Assembly: GCF_040144835.1 (NCBI RefSeq)
Contig: NZ_CP151632.1
Location: forward strand, 2,046,001-2,110,000
Source: Microbacterium sp. LWS13-1.2
Lineage (GTDB): Bacteria; Actinomycetota; Actinomycetes; Actinomycetales; Microbacteriaceae
Direction: 5' to 3'
DNA: 64,000 nucleotides
Position numbers and translations under genes: made by a program. Below are positions 18,099 through 27,221 of the stretch, one piece after another (within the stretch, counting starts at the first letter, position 1; the number at the start of each line of letters is the position of its first letter). The notes below the pieces were generated by a model that made no database searches, was not told the DNA's origin, and saw only the letters and a list, made by a program, of their open reading frames with translations.

Positions 18099-19184
18099 TC
18101 AGCTCATGACGAGGATGGGTTTGATGGTGGCGCCCGAGAGCGAGTCGGCCTCGGCCTGGTTGATCTCGGAGAGCGGGTAGGTGCGCACGAGCTTCTCGAA
18201 GGGGAAGACGCCTTCGCGCCAGTACCGCACGAGCTGGGGCAGCAGCACCTGCGGCACGGCGCCGCCCTCGAGGACGAACGTCACCGTCCGCCCCACGAGA
18301 AGGAGCGGCGATATGTCGATGCGTCCGCTTCCGGCTCCGACGAGCACCGCTTTGCCGCCCTGCCGCAGCGCCGAGATCGCGGTAGCGATCACGCCGGTCA
18401 CCGCGGTCGTGTCGAACGAGAAGTCGACCCCGTCGGTATCGCCCTTGACCTGCTCGAGGACATCGTCGGCGTCGCCGGGGACGACCCTCGTCGCGCCCAG
18501 CTCCTGGGCGAGCTTCAGACGCGAGAGATGCAAGTCGACCACGACGATCTCTCCCGCACCGGCGATCTTCGCGGCCATGACGGCGGCGAGCCCGACCGCA
18601 CCCGCCCCGAACACGGCGATGCTCTGCCCCGGCGCGAGCTTCATCTCGTTGAAGACCGAGCCCGCGCCTGTCTGCAAGCCGCAGCCCAGCGGGCCGAGGA
18701 GCTCCAGCGGGAGGTCGGGCGCGACGACGACGAGATTGCGCTCGGTCGCGACCGCGCGCTCGGCGAAGGACGACTGGCCGAACCAGCGGTTGCGCACCGT
18801 CGCCCCGTCTCCGTCGGTGATCGCAGCGGTGCCGTCGGCTCGCACGCCGAACATGTTGCGGGCGTTGAACTCCTCGCAGTAGGCGGGTGCTCCGGTGAGA
18901 CATGCGCGACACCACCCGCAGGAGTCGAAGCTGAGCAGCACGTGGTCGCCGGGGCTGACACGGGTCACGGTGCTGCCGACCTCCTCCACCACGCCCGCAC
19001 CCTCGTGTCCCGCGATGATCGGCGTGAACTCGGACGCCCGCGCGGGGTTTCGCAGGATGAGGTCGGTGTGGCACATGCCGCTGGCGACGACGCGAACGAG
19101 CACCTCGTCGGGGCGGAGCTCGCCGACAGCGACCTCTTCAATCTCGAAAGGGCGGTCGACACCGCGCAGGACAGCGGCGCGCAT
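18099..19184 (-). CDS. zinc-dependent alcohol dehydrogenase (aryl/allyl-alcohol type)
   Basis: A 361-residue medium-chain dehydrogenase. Catalytic zinc ligands lie in GMCHTDLI and AGHEGAGVVEEVG; the structural zinc site CGWCRACLTGAPAYC is complete; the nucleotide-binding loop is FGAGAVGLAAVMAAK. The layout resembles benzyl-alcohol and geraniol dehydrogenases, which oxidise allylic or benzylic alcohols with NAD+. Its ATG overlaps the P450 stop by one base (TGATG), so it very likely oxidises the P450 product. Confidence 0.88.
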   Translation of the reverse strand: MRAAVLRGVDRPFEIEEVAVGELRPDEVLVRVVASGMCHTDLILRNPARASEFTPIIAGHEGAGVVEEVGSTVTRVSPGDHVLLSFDSCGWCRACLTGAPAYCEEFNARNMFGVRADGTAAITDGDGATVRNRWFGQSSFAERAVATERNLVVVAPDLPLELLGPLGCGLQTGAGSVFNEMKLAPGQSIAVFGAGAVGLAAVMAAKIAGAGEIVVVDLHLSRLKLAQELGATRVVPGDADDVLEQVKGDTDGVDFSFDTTAVTGVIATAISALRQGGKAVLVGAGSGRIDISPLLLVGRTVTFVLEGGAVPQVLLPQLVRYWREGVFPFEKLVRTYPLSEINQAEADSLSGATIKPILVMS

Positions 19185-20482
19185 CAGGCCGGGATCCGCA
19201 CCGGGAGGTGCTTGACGCCGTTGATGAAATCGCTCCGGAGATATTCGGGCTCGCCCACCTCCATGTCGGGCAGACGCGTGAGGATCTCGCGGAACAGTGC
19301 CCGCAGTTGCGCCTTGGCGACACCGTTGCCCAGACAGTAGTGCACGCCGCCGCCACCGAACCCGACGTGCGGGACACGCTCGCGCTGCAGGTCGAACACA
19401 TGCGCATCCGGCCACGACTCCTCGTCACGGTTGCCCGAGCAGTAGAAGAGCACGACCTTGTCACCGCGCTCGATCTGCTGACCGCGGATCTCGACGTCCT
19501 CCATGGCCGTCCGAGCGAACTGGATGACGGGAGAGGCGTGACGGACGAACTCCTCGATCGACGCGGCGATGCGCCCGTCGAAGTCCTCGGTGAGCCACGC
19601 CTTCTGGTCGGGGTTGCGCCACAGCGAGACCACCGAGCGCGACGTCGTCTGCTTGGTCGTGTCGTTGCCCGCGACGCTCAGCAGCAGCATCATCGAGCCG
19701 ATGTCCTGGGTGCTCAGCGGCTTGCCGTCCGGCTCGAAGTTGGCCAGCGCGGTTGCGATGTCGTCACCGGGGTTCGACCGGCGGTACTCCACGAGGTCGG
19801 CACCGATCTGCGTGAGCACCTGGATCTGCTGGAAGGCGAACTCCTGCCGGCTGAGGCCCTCCACCGCGAACTCGGGGTCTCCCGCGCCGACGAAGTTGTC
19901 GCCCGCCTCGGCGAAGGTGCGCACGAGGCTCTCCGGCACGCCCACGAGGTCGGCGACGGTGAGCATCGGGAGCTTGGCCGCGACATCCTTGACGAAGTCG
20001 AACTCGCCGCCGCCCTCGACGGCGCTGACGATCTGCTCTGCGCGCTCGTTGATCTTCTCGCTGAGTCGGTTGACCGCCTTGGGCGTGAAAGCCGCGCTCA
20101 TGATCTGTCGATAGCGCGTGTGGTTGGGCGGATCCATCGTGAGGAAAGTGGGCGGAGCGGCGGCGCTGCGGTCGATCGCCCGGAAGGTGACCCCGCCGTT
20201 GGCCTGGTCCGAGCTGAAGATCTGGTGGTTCTGGCTGGCGAAGGTGATGTCCTCCTTCTTCGTCAGCGCCCAAAACCCCGCCTCGTGGTACTCCTCCGGA
20301 ACATCGGTGACGTGGCGACTCTCGTGCCAGCTGACGGGGGCTTCCGCCCGCAGCCGCGCGAAAGTCTCGTCGCGTGCCTCGAATGTCTGATGCCAGAACG
20401 CGTCAGAGCTGATGTCCTCGTCGGTGGTCAGAGGGTGCTCCCGCGTGAAGGGGCCGTTGCCGTCGGGCGTCGTGATGGTCAC
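19184..20482 (-). CDS. cytochrome P450, CYP124/125/142-like
   Basis: A 432-residue soluble bacterial P450. The I-helix acid/alcohol pair is in AGNDTT (271-276), the ExxR motif is E311/R314, and the heme ligand is Cys383 in FGGGGVHYCLG (375-385). The AGN(D/E)TT plus FGGGG(P/V)H(F/Y)CLG combination is that of actinobacterial enzymes hydroxylating terminal methyls of branched chains, terpenoids or sterol side chains. GTG 20482 is chosen because GGAG lies 7 bases upstream; longer frames start at the GTATAC site. Electrons should come from the ferredoxins at 24588 and 28585. Confidence 0.9.
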   Translation of the reverse strand: MTITTPDGNGPFTREHPLTTDEDISSDAFWHQTFEARDETFARLRAEAPVSWHESRHVTDVPEEYHEAGFWALTKKEDITFASQNHQIFSSDQANGGVTFRAIDRSAAAPPTFLTMDPPNHTRYRQIMSAAFTPKAVNRLSEKINERAEQIVSAVEGGGEFDFVKDVAAKLPMLTVADLVGVPESLVRTFAEAGDNFVGAGDPEFAVEGLSRQEFAFQQIQVLTQIGADLVEYRRSNPGDDIATALANFEPDGKPLSTQDIGSMMLLLSVAGNDTTKQTTSRSVVSLWRNPDQKAWLTEDFDGRIAASIEEFVRHASPVIQFARTAMEDVEIRGQQIERGDKVVLFYCSGNRDEESWPDAHVFDLQRERVPHVGFGGGGVHYCLGNGVAKAQLRALFREILTRLPDMEVGEPEYLRSDFINGVKHLPVRIPA

Positions 20483-20554
20483 TTCAGTGCTCCGGTCGAT
20501 ACGGGTTCGGCGGAGCGGTTCACTCCGTCGTGAGGTCAAGCGTTTCACACTCAT

Positions 20555-20624
20555 GTATACATAAGCCTTGCATCGAAAAGACTATCCCGCAATTTCGGGC
20601 TGTCAATACCTTTCTGAGGTATAC
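20555..20624. promoter_or_regulatory. pair of GTATAC operators upstream of the P450 operon
   Basis: GTATAC at 20555-20560 (TCATGTATACATAAGCC) and at 20619-20624 (GAGGTATACACGC), 64 bp apart. The first is 73 bp before the P450 start. It shares ATGTATACAnnAAGCC with the site at 29852, apart from small spacing differences. Confidence 0.6.
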
Positions 20625-20629
20625 ACGCA

Positions 20630-21844
20630 TCATGCCGCTCCCGGCCTTCCGCGCGCGGACCGCCACCAGGACCGCACAGCGTTCGCCAGCGCGGCGACCA
20701 GCAGGACGATGCCGCCGATCAGCACCCACGGCATGCCGAAGGCCTCTGCCACGATGCCGCCGACGGTGGGTCCGATGATGGCCGTGACGTCGAACGTGAT
20801 CCAGTAGATGCCCGCCGCTGCCGCCGTGCGCCCGTTGGGCGAGTCGGCGAGGAGCGCGCCGGCGGTCGACTGCTGCAGACCGCTGGCGAGCCCCAGGGCT
20901 GCGAAGGAGATCACGGCGATCGCGACCGCGGCGTCCGCGAAGAGGAAGAGCGTGAAGCTCGCGATCGCGGCGACGTAGGACCCCGCGAGCATCGGGAATC
21001 TTCCGATGCGGTCCGATATCGTGCCCGACGCCGTCGAGGCGATGACCTGCGAGACCGCACCCACTGTCAGCAGGAGTCCGACGAATCCCGCGGTATAGCC
21101 GATCAGCTCCATGTAAGTGGGCAGGATGGCGCTGCGCACGCCGTAGTAGAGCCCGCCGTTGACCGCCTGGCACACGACGACCGTGACGAACAGGTTGTCG
21201 CTCAGAAGGCGCCGCAGAAGGCTTCGCCCGGCGCCGAGGGCGGCCGCCTCCGGGTCCGCGGCCTCGGCCGCCTGGCGGGACACGGTGCGGATCGTGCGCA
21301 CGCGATGCAGGAAGACAAGGGTCACCACAGCGGCCACGCACAGCGACGAGCCGTACACGATGAGTGGCAGGTGGGGGTCGATCGTCACCAGGAGACCGCC
21401 CAGCGCCGGCCCGGACACCGTGCCGATGCCCGTCATCGCGGCTAGCAGGCTCATCGACCGGCCGCGGCGGTCGGAGGGAGCCACCGCCACCATGAGGGCC
21501 GTCGAGGCGATCGTGAAGGCCGCGCTGCCCGCGCCGCTGATCGATCGCAGCAGGATGAAGGACGTGTAGTCCTGGGCCAGCCCGGCCGTGATCGTCGTCA
21601 GGCCCTGGAACGCCAGGCCGATCGCGAGGACCGGCTGCAGGCGCATGCGACGAAGGATGGGTGTGAGCGTGAGGTTCGTCATCAGTCGCGCCGCAGCGAA
21701 ACCGCTAATCGCGACGCTCATGGCGGCGATGCCGACGCCGTAGTCGGCGCCGAGGGCCGGCAGAGAAGGCACCACGATGCCGAGCCCGATGGAGGACAGG
21801 AAGCTGATGAAGGCGAGGATCATCACCTCGCGGGGCAGCCTCAT
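20630..21844 (-). CDS. MFS transporter, DHA1-like
   Basis: A 404-residue, 12-helix major facilitator carrier: N-terminal FLSSIGLGIVVPSLPALGAD and the central cytoplasmic loop with the motif A-like GTISDRIGRFPML. It resembles multidrug or sugar-efflux MFS proteins, so substrate direction is uncertain. ATG 21844 lies 48 bp downstream of the aldehyde dehydrogenase stop, after GGAAGG, so it is the last gene of the operon that begins with the ferredoxin at 24794. Confidence 0.82.
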   Translation of the reverse strand: MRLPREVMILAFISFLSSIGLGIVVPSLPALGADYGVGIAAMSVAISGFAAARLMTNLTLTPILRRMRLQPVLAIGLAFQGLTTITAGLAQDYTSFILLRSISGAGSAAFTIASTALMVAVAPSDRRGRSMSLLAAMTGIGTVSGPALGGLLVTIDPHLPLIVYGSSLCVAAVVTLVFLHRVRTIRTVSRQAAEAADPEAAALGAGRSLLRRLLSDNLFVTVVVCQAVNGGLYYGVRSAILPTYMELIGYTAGFVGLLLTVGAVSQVIASTASGTISDRIGRFPMLAGSYVAAIASFTLFLFADAAVAIAVISFAALGLASGLQQSTAGALLADSPNGRTAAAAGIYWITFDVTAIIGPTVGGIVAEAFGMPWVLIGGIVLLVAALANAVRSWWRSARGRPGAA

Positions 21845-21892
21845 CGGGCCTTCCCCCCCGGCAGCGGTGGAAGGTGTATCACCAAGGGCGCG

Positions 21893-23320
21893 TCACTGCC
21901 GCGAGGGTCCGGCGAGCACCTGGATCTCGGTGAACCCGTAAAGGCCCCACGGCCCGTTCTCGACGCCGATGCCGCTCCACTTGTGACCCCCGAAGGGCAG
22001 ATGCGGGCGCACCCCGCGGCCGTGCCGGTTGATCGCCACCTGGCCGGCGTCGATGCTCGGAGCCAGCGCCATGGCGCGCTCGGGGTCGCCGCTCCACACG
22101 GAGGCGGTGAGACCGAACTCGCTCGCGTTGGCGCGACGCACCGCGTCCGCCTCATCGGTGAAGGACACGACAGGCAGCACCGGTCCGAACTGCTCCTCGT
22201 CGACGACTCGGACTCCGTCGTCGACGTTGTCGAGGATGGTCGGGGTGTAGAAGTACCCCTCGTCGCCGATTCGGTTGCCGCCCGCGGCCACACGTGCGCC
22301 GCCGCGCACGGCGTCGTCGACGAGCTCGGCCACGCGGTCGAACTGCGCGCTGTTGTTGATGGGGCCGAGCTGTGCACCCTCGCTCATGCCGTCGGCGACG
22401 CGGACCTTCTTCGCGATCTCGGCAAGCGCCTCGACGAGATCGTCCTTGATGTCGCGGTGCGCGTAGACGCGCTTCACCGCGAAGCACAGCTGGCCGTTGT
22501 TGTTGAACCCGTTCCAGAAGAGGCGCTCGGCGATCTCCGCGACATCCACGTCGGGCAGGATGATCGCCGGGTCGTTGCCGCCGAGTTCGAGCGTGACACG
22601 CTTGAGGTCTTCCGCGGCGTTGAGCGCGACGGTCTTGCCGACCTCCGTGGAACCGGTGAAGCTCACCTTGCGCGGGATGGGATGCGCGACCATCGCGGAG
22701 CCGAGGCCACCCGATACGACGTTGAGGACGCCGTCGGGCACGATGCCGCGCGCAAGCCGCCCAAGCGCGAGCGTGGCCATCGGGGTGTACTGCGACGGCT
22801 TGACGACCATGGTGTTGCCCGCCCGCAGCGCCGGCGCGATCTTCCACACCGCGAGTGCGATGGGGAAGTTCCACGGGGTGATCGCGCTCACGACGCCCAT
22901 GGGACGACGCACGACCTCCTCGTAGGCCTCGGCGTCGTCGCGGATGATCTCCTTCGGCAGCTCGAGGTCGGCGTAGTAGTCGAACCACATCGCCGAGGCC
23001 TGCAGCTCCCCGACCGAGTCGGACAGCGGGTGGCCCTGCTCCGCGGTTAGGATCGGAGCGAGCTCGTCGATGTTCTCGCGCAGCGCGCTCGCCAGGTCGC
23101 GCAGCACCTGCCGACGGCGGTCGTCGTCCTTCCGCCAATCCTCGAACGCGGCCTGCGCGGTCTCGAAGACGCCGGACAGCTGCTCGGGCGTCACCGCCGG
23201 CGCGAGCGCGAACGGACGGCCCGTCGCGGGGTTGAGCACCGGCAGGGTCGCGGCCGTCGGGAGGTCGGCGCCGCCGCTGGTGGCCGGGACGGTCAGCAGC
23301 TCATCGGTGGGAGTGGTCAT
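21893..23320 (-). CDS. NAD-dependent aldehyde dehydrogenase
   Basis: A 475-residue paralogue of the enzyme at 16644. Active-site segments are GVVSAITPWNFPIALAVWKI, VTLELGGNDPAIILP and NNGQLCFAVKRVYAH (cysteine nucleophile), with the same LPFGGHKWSGIGVENGPWGL end. The ATG at 23320 follows AAAGAGAAG. It is in the ferredoxin-reductase operon rather than the P450 operon; the two isozymes may handle aldehydes from successive oxidation rounds. Confidence 0.88.
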   Translation of the reverse strand: MTTPTDELLTVPATSGGADLPTAATLPVLNPATGRPFALAPAVTPEQLSGVFETAQAAFEDWRKDDDRRRQVLRDLASALRENIDELAPILTAEQGHPLSDSVGELQASAMWFDYYADLELPKEIIRDDAEAYEEVVRRPMGVVSAITPWNFPIALAVWKIAPALRAGNTMVVKPSQYTPMATLALGRLARGIVPDGVLNVVSGGLGSAMVAHPIPRKVSFTGSTEVGKTVALNAAEDLKRVTLELGGNDPAIILPDVDVAEIAERLFWNGFNNNGQLCFAVKRVYAHRDIKDDLVEALAEIAKKVRVADGMSEGAQLGPINNSAQFDRVAELVDDAVRGGARVAAGGNRIGDEGYFYTPTILDNVDDGVRVVDEEQFGPVLPVVSFTDEADAVRRANASEFGLTASVWSGDPERAMALAPSIDAGQVAINRHGRGVRPHLPFGGHKWSGIGVENGPWGLYGFTEIQVLAGPSRQ

Positions 23321-23335
23321 GTCTGGCTCTTCTCT

Positions 23336-23379
23336 TTCATGCCGAGAGGCGGGCGACTTCATGCCGAGAGGCGGGCGAC
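23336..23379. repeat. 22-bp perfect tandem duplication over the reductase stop codon
   Basis: TTCATGCCGAGAGGCGGGCG plus AC occurs at 23336-23357 and again at 23358-23379. It duplicates the last seven codons and stop of the ferredoxin reductase; the copy nearer the coding sequence supplies the working stop at 23359. Confidence 0.85.
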
Positions 23380-24588
23380 GTCGCCGTCGGCCGGCTCGAG
23401 CAGTGCGAGGGCGTCCGTATAGGGCGCCCGTTGTTGGATGAGGCGGCGCAGCTTCATGATCTTCCGCTGCTCGTTGAGGGTGGCCGCGCCCACCAGCCGG
23501 TCGCCGGTGCGGTAGAGGGCCACGAACTTGTCCTCTTCGGGACCGCCGGAGGCGAAGCTGACGCTTTCGGCGGTGGCGCTGCCGACGAACTGGATACGGC
23601 TCTTGTACCAGTCGCTCCAGAAGTAGGGCACCGTCTCGAAAGGCGCTCGCTTGTCGGGAAGAACGGCGTTGATCCCGGCGCGCGCACCCTGGTCGGCGGC
23701 GCTGGTCCAGTTCTCCAGCCGCATCGTGATGTCCATCACCCCGTTCGGCCAGTGGGTGACGTCCCCGGCCGCGTACACGCCCGGGATCGAGGACTGCAGG
23801 TAAGCGTTGCACACCACTCCGCCGTCGATCGGGTGCAGCTCAATGCCGGACGATGCGAGCCACGACGTCGCGGGCGCGGCGCCGATGCCCACGACCACGA
23901 GATCGGCGGGGATCCGCTCGCCGCCGGCGAGCTCCACGGCCTCGATCCGGCCCTCCCCGAGGAGCGCCTCGATCTTCGCGCCGCACACCAGGCGCACCCC
24001 GTTGCGCTCATGCAGGGTAGAGATCGCTGCGCCCACCACCTCCCCCACCGCGCGCACGAGCGGCACGGGCGCCGCCTCGAGGATCGTCACCGTCGCGCCC
24101 TTCTCATGGGCGGACGACGCGATCTCCGAGCCGATGAAGCCGGCGCCGATGATGACGACGTCGAGCCCGGCGCGCAGCCGTCCGCGGATCGCGAGCGCAT
24201 CATCGAGGGTGCGCAGGGTGACGATGCCGTCGAGCTCGGGCGCGCCCGGCAGGTGCCGCGGGCTGGCGCCGGTTGCGATGATCAGTTCGTCGAACGCCAC
24301 TCGCTCCCCATCGCTCAGCACGATCTCGCGCGCGTCGGGGTCGAGCTCGGACACACGGGTGGACAGGCGCAGCGCGATGCTCTGCTCGGCCAGCTCGCCC
24401 TCCGTCACGTAGTAGTCCGGCTGACCGTCTTCGGCGAGGTAGGCCTTCGACAGCGGCGGCCGGTCGTACGGCAGGTGGGTCTCGTCGCCGATGAGGGTGA
24501 TGGCGCCCTCGTACCCCTCACGGCGTGCGGCCTGCGCGGCGCGCAGCCCCGAGAGCGAGGCGCCGACGATCACCAGCCCGCCGGCCAT
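23359..24588 (-). CDS. FAD/NAD-dependent ferredoxin reductase
   Basis: A 409-residue putidaredoxin-reductase-type flavoprotein. It carries the FAD loop VIVGASLSGLRAAQAARREG near the N-terminus, ATGASPR, the NAD loop VIIGAGFIGSEIASSAHEKG, VYAAGDVTHWP and the C-terminal reductase domain with YFWSDWYKSRIQFVG. It moves electrons from NADH to the small ferredoxins and then to the P450. Its ATG overlaps the ferredoxin stop by one base. It is the only such reductase in the window. Confidence 0.9.
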   Translation of the reverse strand: MAGGLVIVGASLSGLRAAQAARREGYEGAITLIGDETHLPYDRPPLSKAYLAEDGQPDYYVTEGELAEQSIALRLSTRVSELDPDAREIVLSDGERVAFDELIIATGASPRHLPGAPELDGIVTLRTLDDALAIRGRLRAGLDVVIIGAGFIGSEIASSAHEKGATVTILEAAPVPLVRAVGEVVGAAISTLHERNGVRLVCGAKIEALLGEGRIEAVELAGGERIPADLVVVGIGAAPATSWLASSGIELHPIDGGVVCNAYLQSSIPGVYAAGDVTHWPNGVMDITMRLENWTSAADQGARAGINAVLPDKRAPFETVPYFWSDWYKSRIQFVGSATAESVSFASGGPEEDKFVALYRTGDRLVGAATLNEQRKIMKLRRLIQQRAPYTDALALLEPADGDVARLSA

Positions 24589-24794
24589 CAGGCGGCCTCC
24601 TCGATCCGGTGCAGCTTGAGCGCTGCGGCCGGGCAGGAGCGGATGGCCTCCTCGGCGAGCGCGAGGTCGCCCTCCGTCACCATCGGGTCGAGAACGACGA
24701 GCGAACCGTCTGCGCCGACCTCGAAGCGGTCCGGGTCGACGGACTCGCAAATGCCGATGCCGGTGCAGCGGCCGCGATCTACCACAATCTCCAT
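24588..24794 (-). CDS. small [3Fe-4S]-type ferredoxin
   Basis: A 68-residue ferredoxin. Cluster ligands are two cysteines in CTGIGIC and a third in SCPAAAL; the position that would give a fourth ligand is isoleucine, so a [3Fe-4S] cluster is expected. This is the type that serves actinobacterial P450s. ATG 24794 has GGAG six bases upstream; further ATG/GTG codons upstream are possible. Paralogue at 28585. Confidence 0.88.
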   Translation of the reverse strand: MEIVVDRGRCTGIGICESVDPDRFEVGADGSLVVLDPMVTEGDLALAEEAIRSCPAAALKLHRIEEAA

Positions 24795-24863
24795 TGACTT
24801 CTCCATCGATGACTCGCCGGACCGCCCGGTCCGTCCCTCCCGCTTCCATGCGGTCAATCAATT

Positions 24864-24921
24864 GTATACATAACCCGGCTCATCGGAAAGACGCGGGTAT
24901 GATTACCCCTGTTCTGTATAC
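24864..24921. promoter_or_regulatory. pair of GTATAC operators upstream of the ferredoxin operon
   Basis: GTATAC at 24864-24869 (CAATTGTATACATAACC) and 24916-24921 (TTCTGTATACCGG), 52 bp apart, in the 132-bp gap between the CoA-transferase stop and the ferredoxin start. Confidence 0.6.
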
Positions 24922-24926
24922 CGGTC

Positions 24927-27221
24927 TCAGCGATAGCTGATCGGTAGCTGATGCACCACCGGACCGCCGGCGAACACCGTCCTCTCCGCGATGAGCTCAT
25001 CCACCTCGGTCGGCGCCACCCCGATGGCGGCGAGCAGGGGACGGGTGTGCTCCCCGTTGCCCGGGGGCGACATCGGACCGCGACGCTGTGTGCGGCTGAA
25101 CGCGGCGTAGCGGCCCGACTGCATGAATGTCGTCCCGTCGTCGGCCGGGCGGATGTGGAAGGCCTCCGCCTCGAGCAGCTCGGGGTCGCGCAGCACCTCC
25201 GAGACCTTGCGTGCGCGTGCCGAGGGGATGCCCGCGTGCGCGAGCGCGCGCAGCGCGTCGGCCACGGTGAGTGCGGCGATCGCGGCCGCGAGTTCGTCGC
25301 GCACCGGTCCGTCGCCGATCACCCCCGCCGCTTGCAAGCGCTCTACCGCGGCGTTGTCGTCGAACGTGTGCACGTCGATGCCGAGCCAGCCGTCTTGCGC
25401 CTCGTAGTACGAGCGCAGCGGGTGGGCGCCGCGGAAGTCCGCGCTTCCGACGACGGGGGACGGACGGCCCTCGTATCTGACCATCTCCTCCATCTGCAGG
25501 AACACCGATGTCGCCGCCAGCGAGTTCCACGTGCGCTGTCCGTGACCGGATATCTGGCGCTCGTACAGCCCCAGCAGTGCCACGAGGGCGCTCATCGCAG
25601 CGCTGGCCACATCGTTGATCGCGATGGTGTTTCCCACCGGGTCGTCGGAGCCGCCCCAGGCGGACATCATGCCACTCTCCGCCTGGATGACCATGTCGAC
25701 TCCCGGCCGGTGGGCCTGGATACCGCCCTGCCCGTAGGCGGAGAGCGACTGCGTGACGATGCGCGGGTTCACCGCGGAGAGCGCCTCGTAGTCGATGTTG
25801 AGCTTCTTCATCACCCCGGGCCGCATCGCGTCCATCACGATGTCGGCGGTCTCGGCGAGGCGGTGGAACACCGCCTGCCCCGCCGCGGTGGACAGGTCGA
25901 TGGAGACGCTGCGCATGCCGCGGTTGACGGTGTAACCAGACACCCGGAACGGGTCGCCGGTGATCGGTTCCACCTTGATGACCTCGGCGCCGAGCTCGCT
26001 CAGGAGCAGCCCCGCGTAGGGCGAGGCGACGAACGTGCCCATGTTGAGCACGCGGAACCCCGACAGCGGACCCGGCACGAACCGCGGTTGCACGTCGGGC
26101 TGCGCCGCCTTGGCGGGCCACGGCGCGATGCCGTTGTGCTGTCCGACCGACGGGGCGGGCCTGGTGACCCCGCCGGGGGTGCGCGTCAGCACGATCGGCA
26201 CACCGGGCATCTCGACCGTGCCTCGCTCCGGGTCCTCCACCGAGACGTGCATGCCGATCGCGCGGACGATCTCGCTGTCGAACCATTCCTCGCGCGAGTT
26301 CATCGGTCCGCACGGGATCCCGATGCCCTCCACCAGCGTCAGCATCTCCTCACGCGTTCGAGACGAGAACGCCGACTCCAGCAGGTCGCGCACCCAGGGG
26401 AGGTTCTCGGGCAGCGCCATCCGAGCGGTCACGCCCGCGATCCGCTCGTCCTCGATGACGCTGTCCAGCCCGAGTGCGCGCAGGAGGCGCTCTTCGAACT
26501 TCGGACCCAGCGCCCCGATGGCCATCCATTTGCCGTCGCCGCACAGGAAGTGGCGGTAGGTGGGATGCCGACCGGCAGGACCCACGGTCGTCAGCGGGTC
26601 GGGAGCATTCGGGCTCGTGCTCACCGAGTAGATGTTCGCCCCGATCAGCGCGTTCACGCCCGTCACCGTGACCGTCTGGCCGAGACTCGACACGGTCCGC
26701 TCCACGAGCGCGGCGACGGCGCAGGTCGCCGCCCACAGCCCGTGGATGTAGGACAGGTGCGGCGACATGCTGGCGATCGCCCCGCCGCAGACGGAGGCCT
26801 GCCGCATCGCCTGCCCACCGACCGCGGCCAGCAGCAGGTGGGACTCCCCGCCGCCCCACGGGGCATGACCGTCGAGGTAGGCGGGGAGGCGGACGGTGAT
26901 GAGGTGGGAGTTCTCCTGACCGGCACGCGCGACGGCGGAACCCCAGTCCGACAGCTCCGAGCCGTGCCCGAGCACGACGACATCCGCCCCGGCGACCGAC
27001 GCCGCGAGCCACTCCAGGTCGGCGTGATGAGCGGGATCCACAACCACGCTGCGCTTGTTGCGGTGCCAGACGGCGTAGCCCGGATTGGCGGCCTGGGGGT
27101 CGGGCGCGGGCCCGTCGACGCGGATGACGTCGGCGCCGAAGTCTGCCAGGAACATCGTCGCGACCGGCCCCGCGATGCCGCCGGAGAGGTCGAGGACCCG
27201 AACCCCGGCCAAGGCCGTCAC
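24927..27221 (-). CDS. fused double CaiB/BaiF family (class III) CoA-transferase
   Basis: A 764-residue protein made of two full CaiB/BaiF domains, about residues 1-375 and 385-764; single-domain enzymes are near 400. Each half begins with the family block (GVRVLDLSGGIAGPVATMFL and GFRVLNMGTFVASPYAGLLL). In the second half the catalytic aspartate is present (D509 in HRPGVDMVIQAESG). At the matching place in the first half there is Glu126 (GGGESHLLLAA), so only one site may work. It should move CoA onto the acid made by the aldehyde dehydrogenases. The GTG start at 27221 overlaps the MaoC stop (GTGA). Confidence 0.88.
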   Translation of the reverse strand: MTALAGVRVLDLSGGIAGPVATMFLADFGADVIRVDGPAPDPQAANPGYAVWHRNKRSVVVDPAHHADLEWLAASVAGADVVVLGHGSELSDWGSAVARAGQENSHLITVRLPAYLDGHAPWGGGESHLLLAAVGGQAMRQASVCGGAIASMSPHLSYIHGLWAATCAVAALVERTVSSLGQTVTVTGVNALIGANIYSVSTSPNAPDPLTTVGPAGRHPTYRHFLCGDGKWMAIGALGPKFEERLLRALGLDSVIEDERIAGVTARMALPENLPWVRDLLESAFSSRTREEMLTLVEGIGIPCGPMNSREEWFDSEIVRAIGMHVSVEDPERGTVEMPGVPIVLTRTPGGVTRPAPSVGQHNGIAPWPAKAAQPDVQPRFVPGPLSGFRVLNMGTFVASPYAGLLLSELGAEVIKVEPITGDPFRVSGYTVNRGMRSVSIDLSTAAGQAVFHRLAETADIVMDAMRPGVMKKLNIDYEALSAVNPRIVTQSLSAYGQGGIQAHRPGVDMVIQAESGMMSAWGGSDDPVGNTIAINDVASAAMSALVALLGLYERQISGHGQRTWNSLAATSVFLQMEEMVRYEGRPSPVVGSADFRGAHPLRSYYEAQDGWLGIDVHTFDDNAAVERLQAAGVIGDGPVRDELAAAIAALTVADALRALAHAGIPSARARKVSEVLRDPELLEAEAFHIRPADDGTTFMQSGRYAAFSRTQRRGPMSPPGNGEHTRPLLAAIGVAPTEVDELIAERTVFAGGPVVHQLPISYR

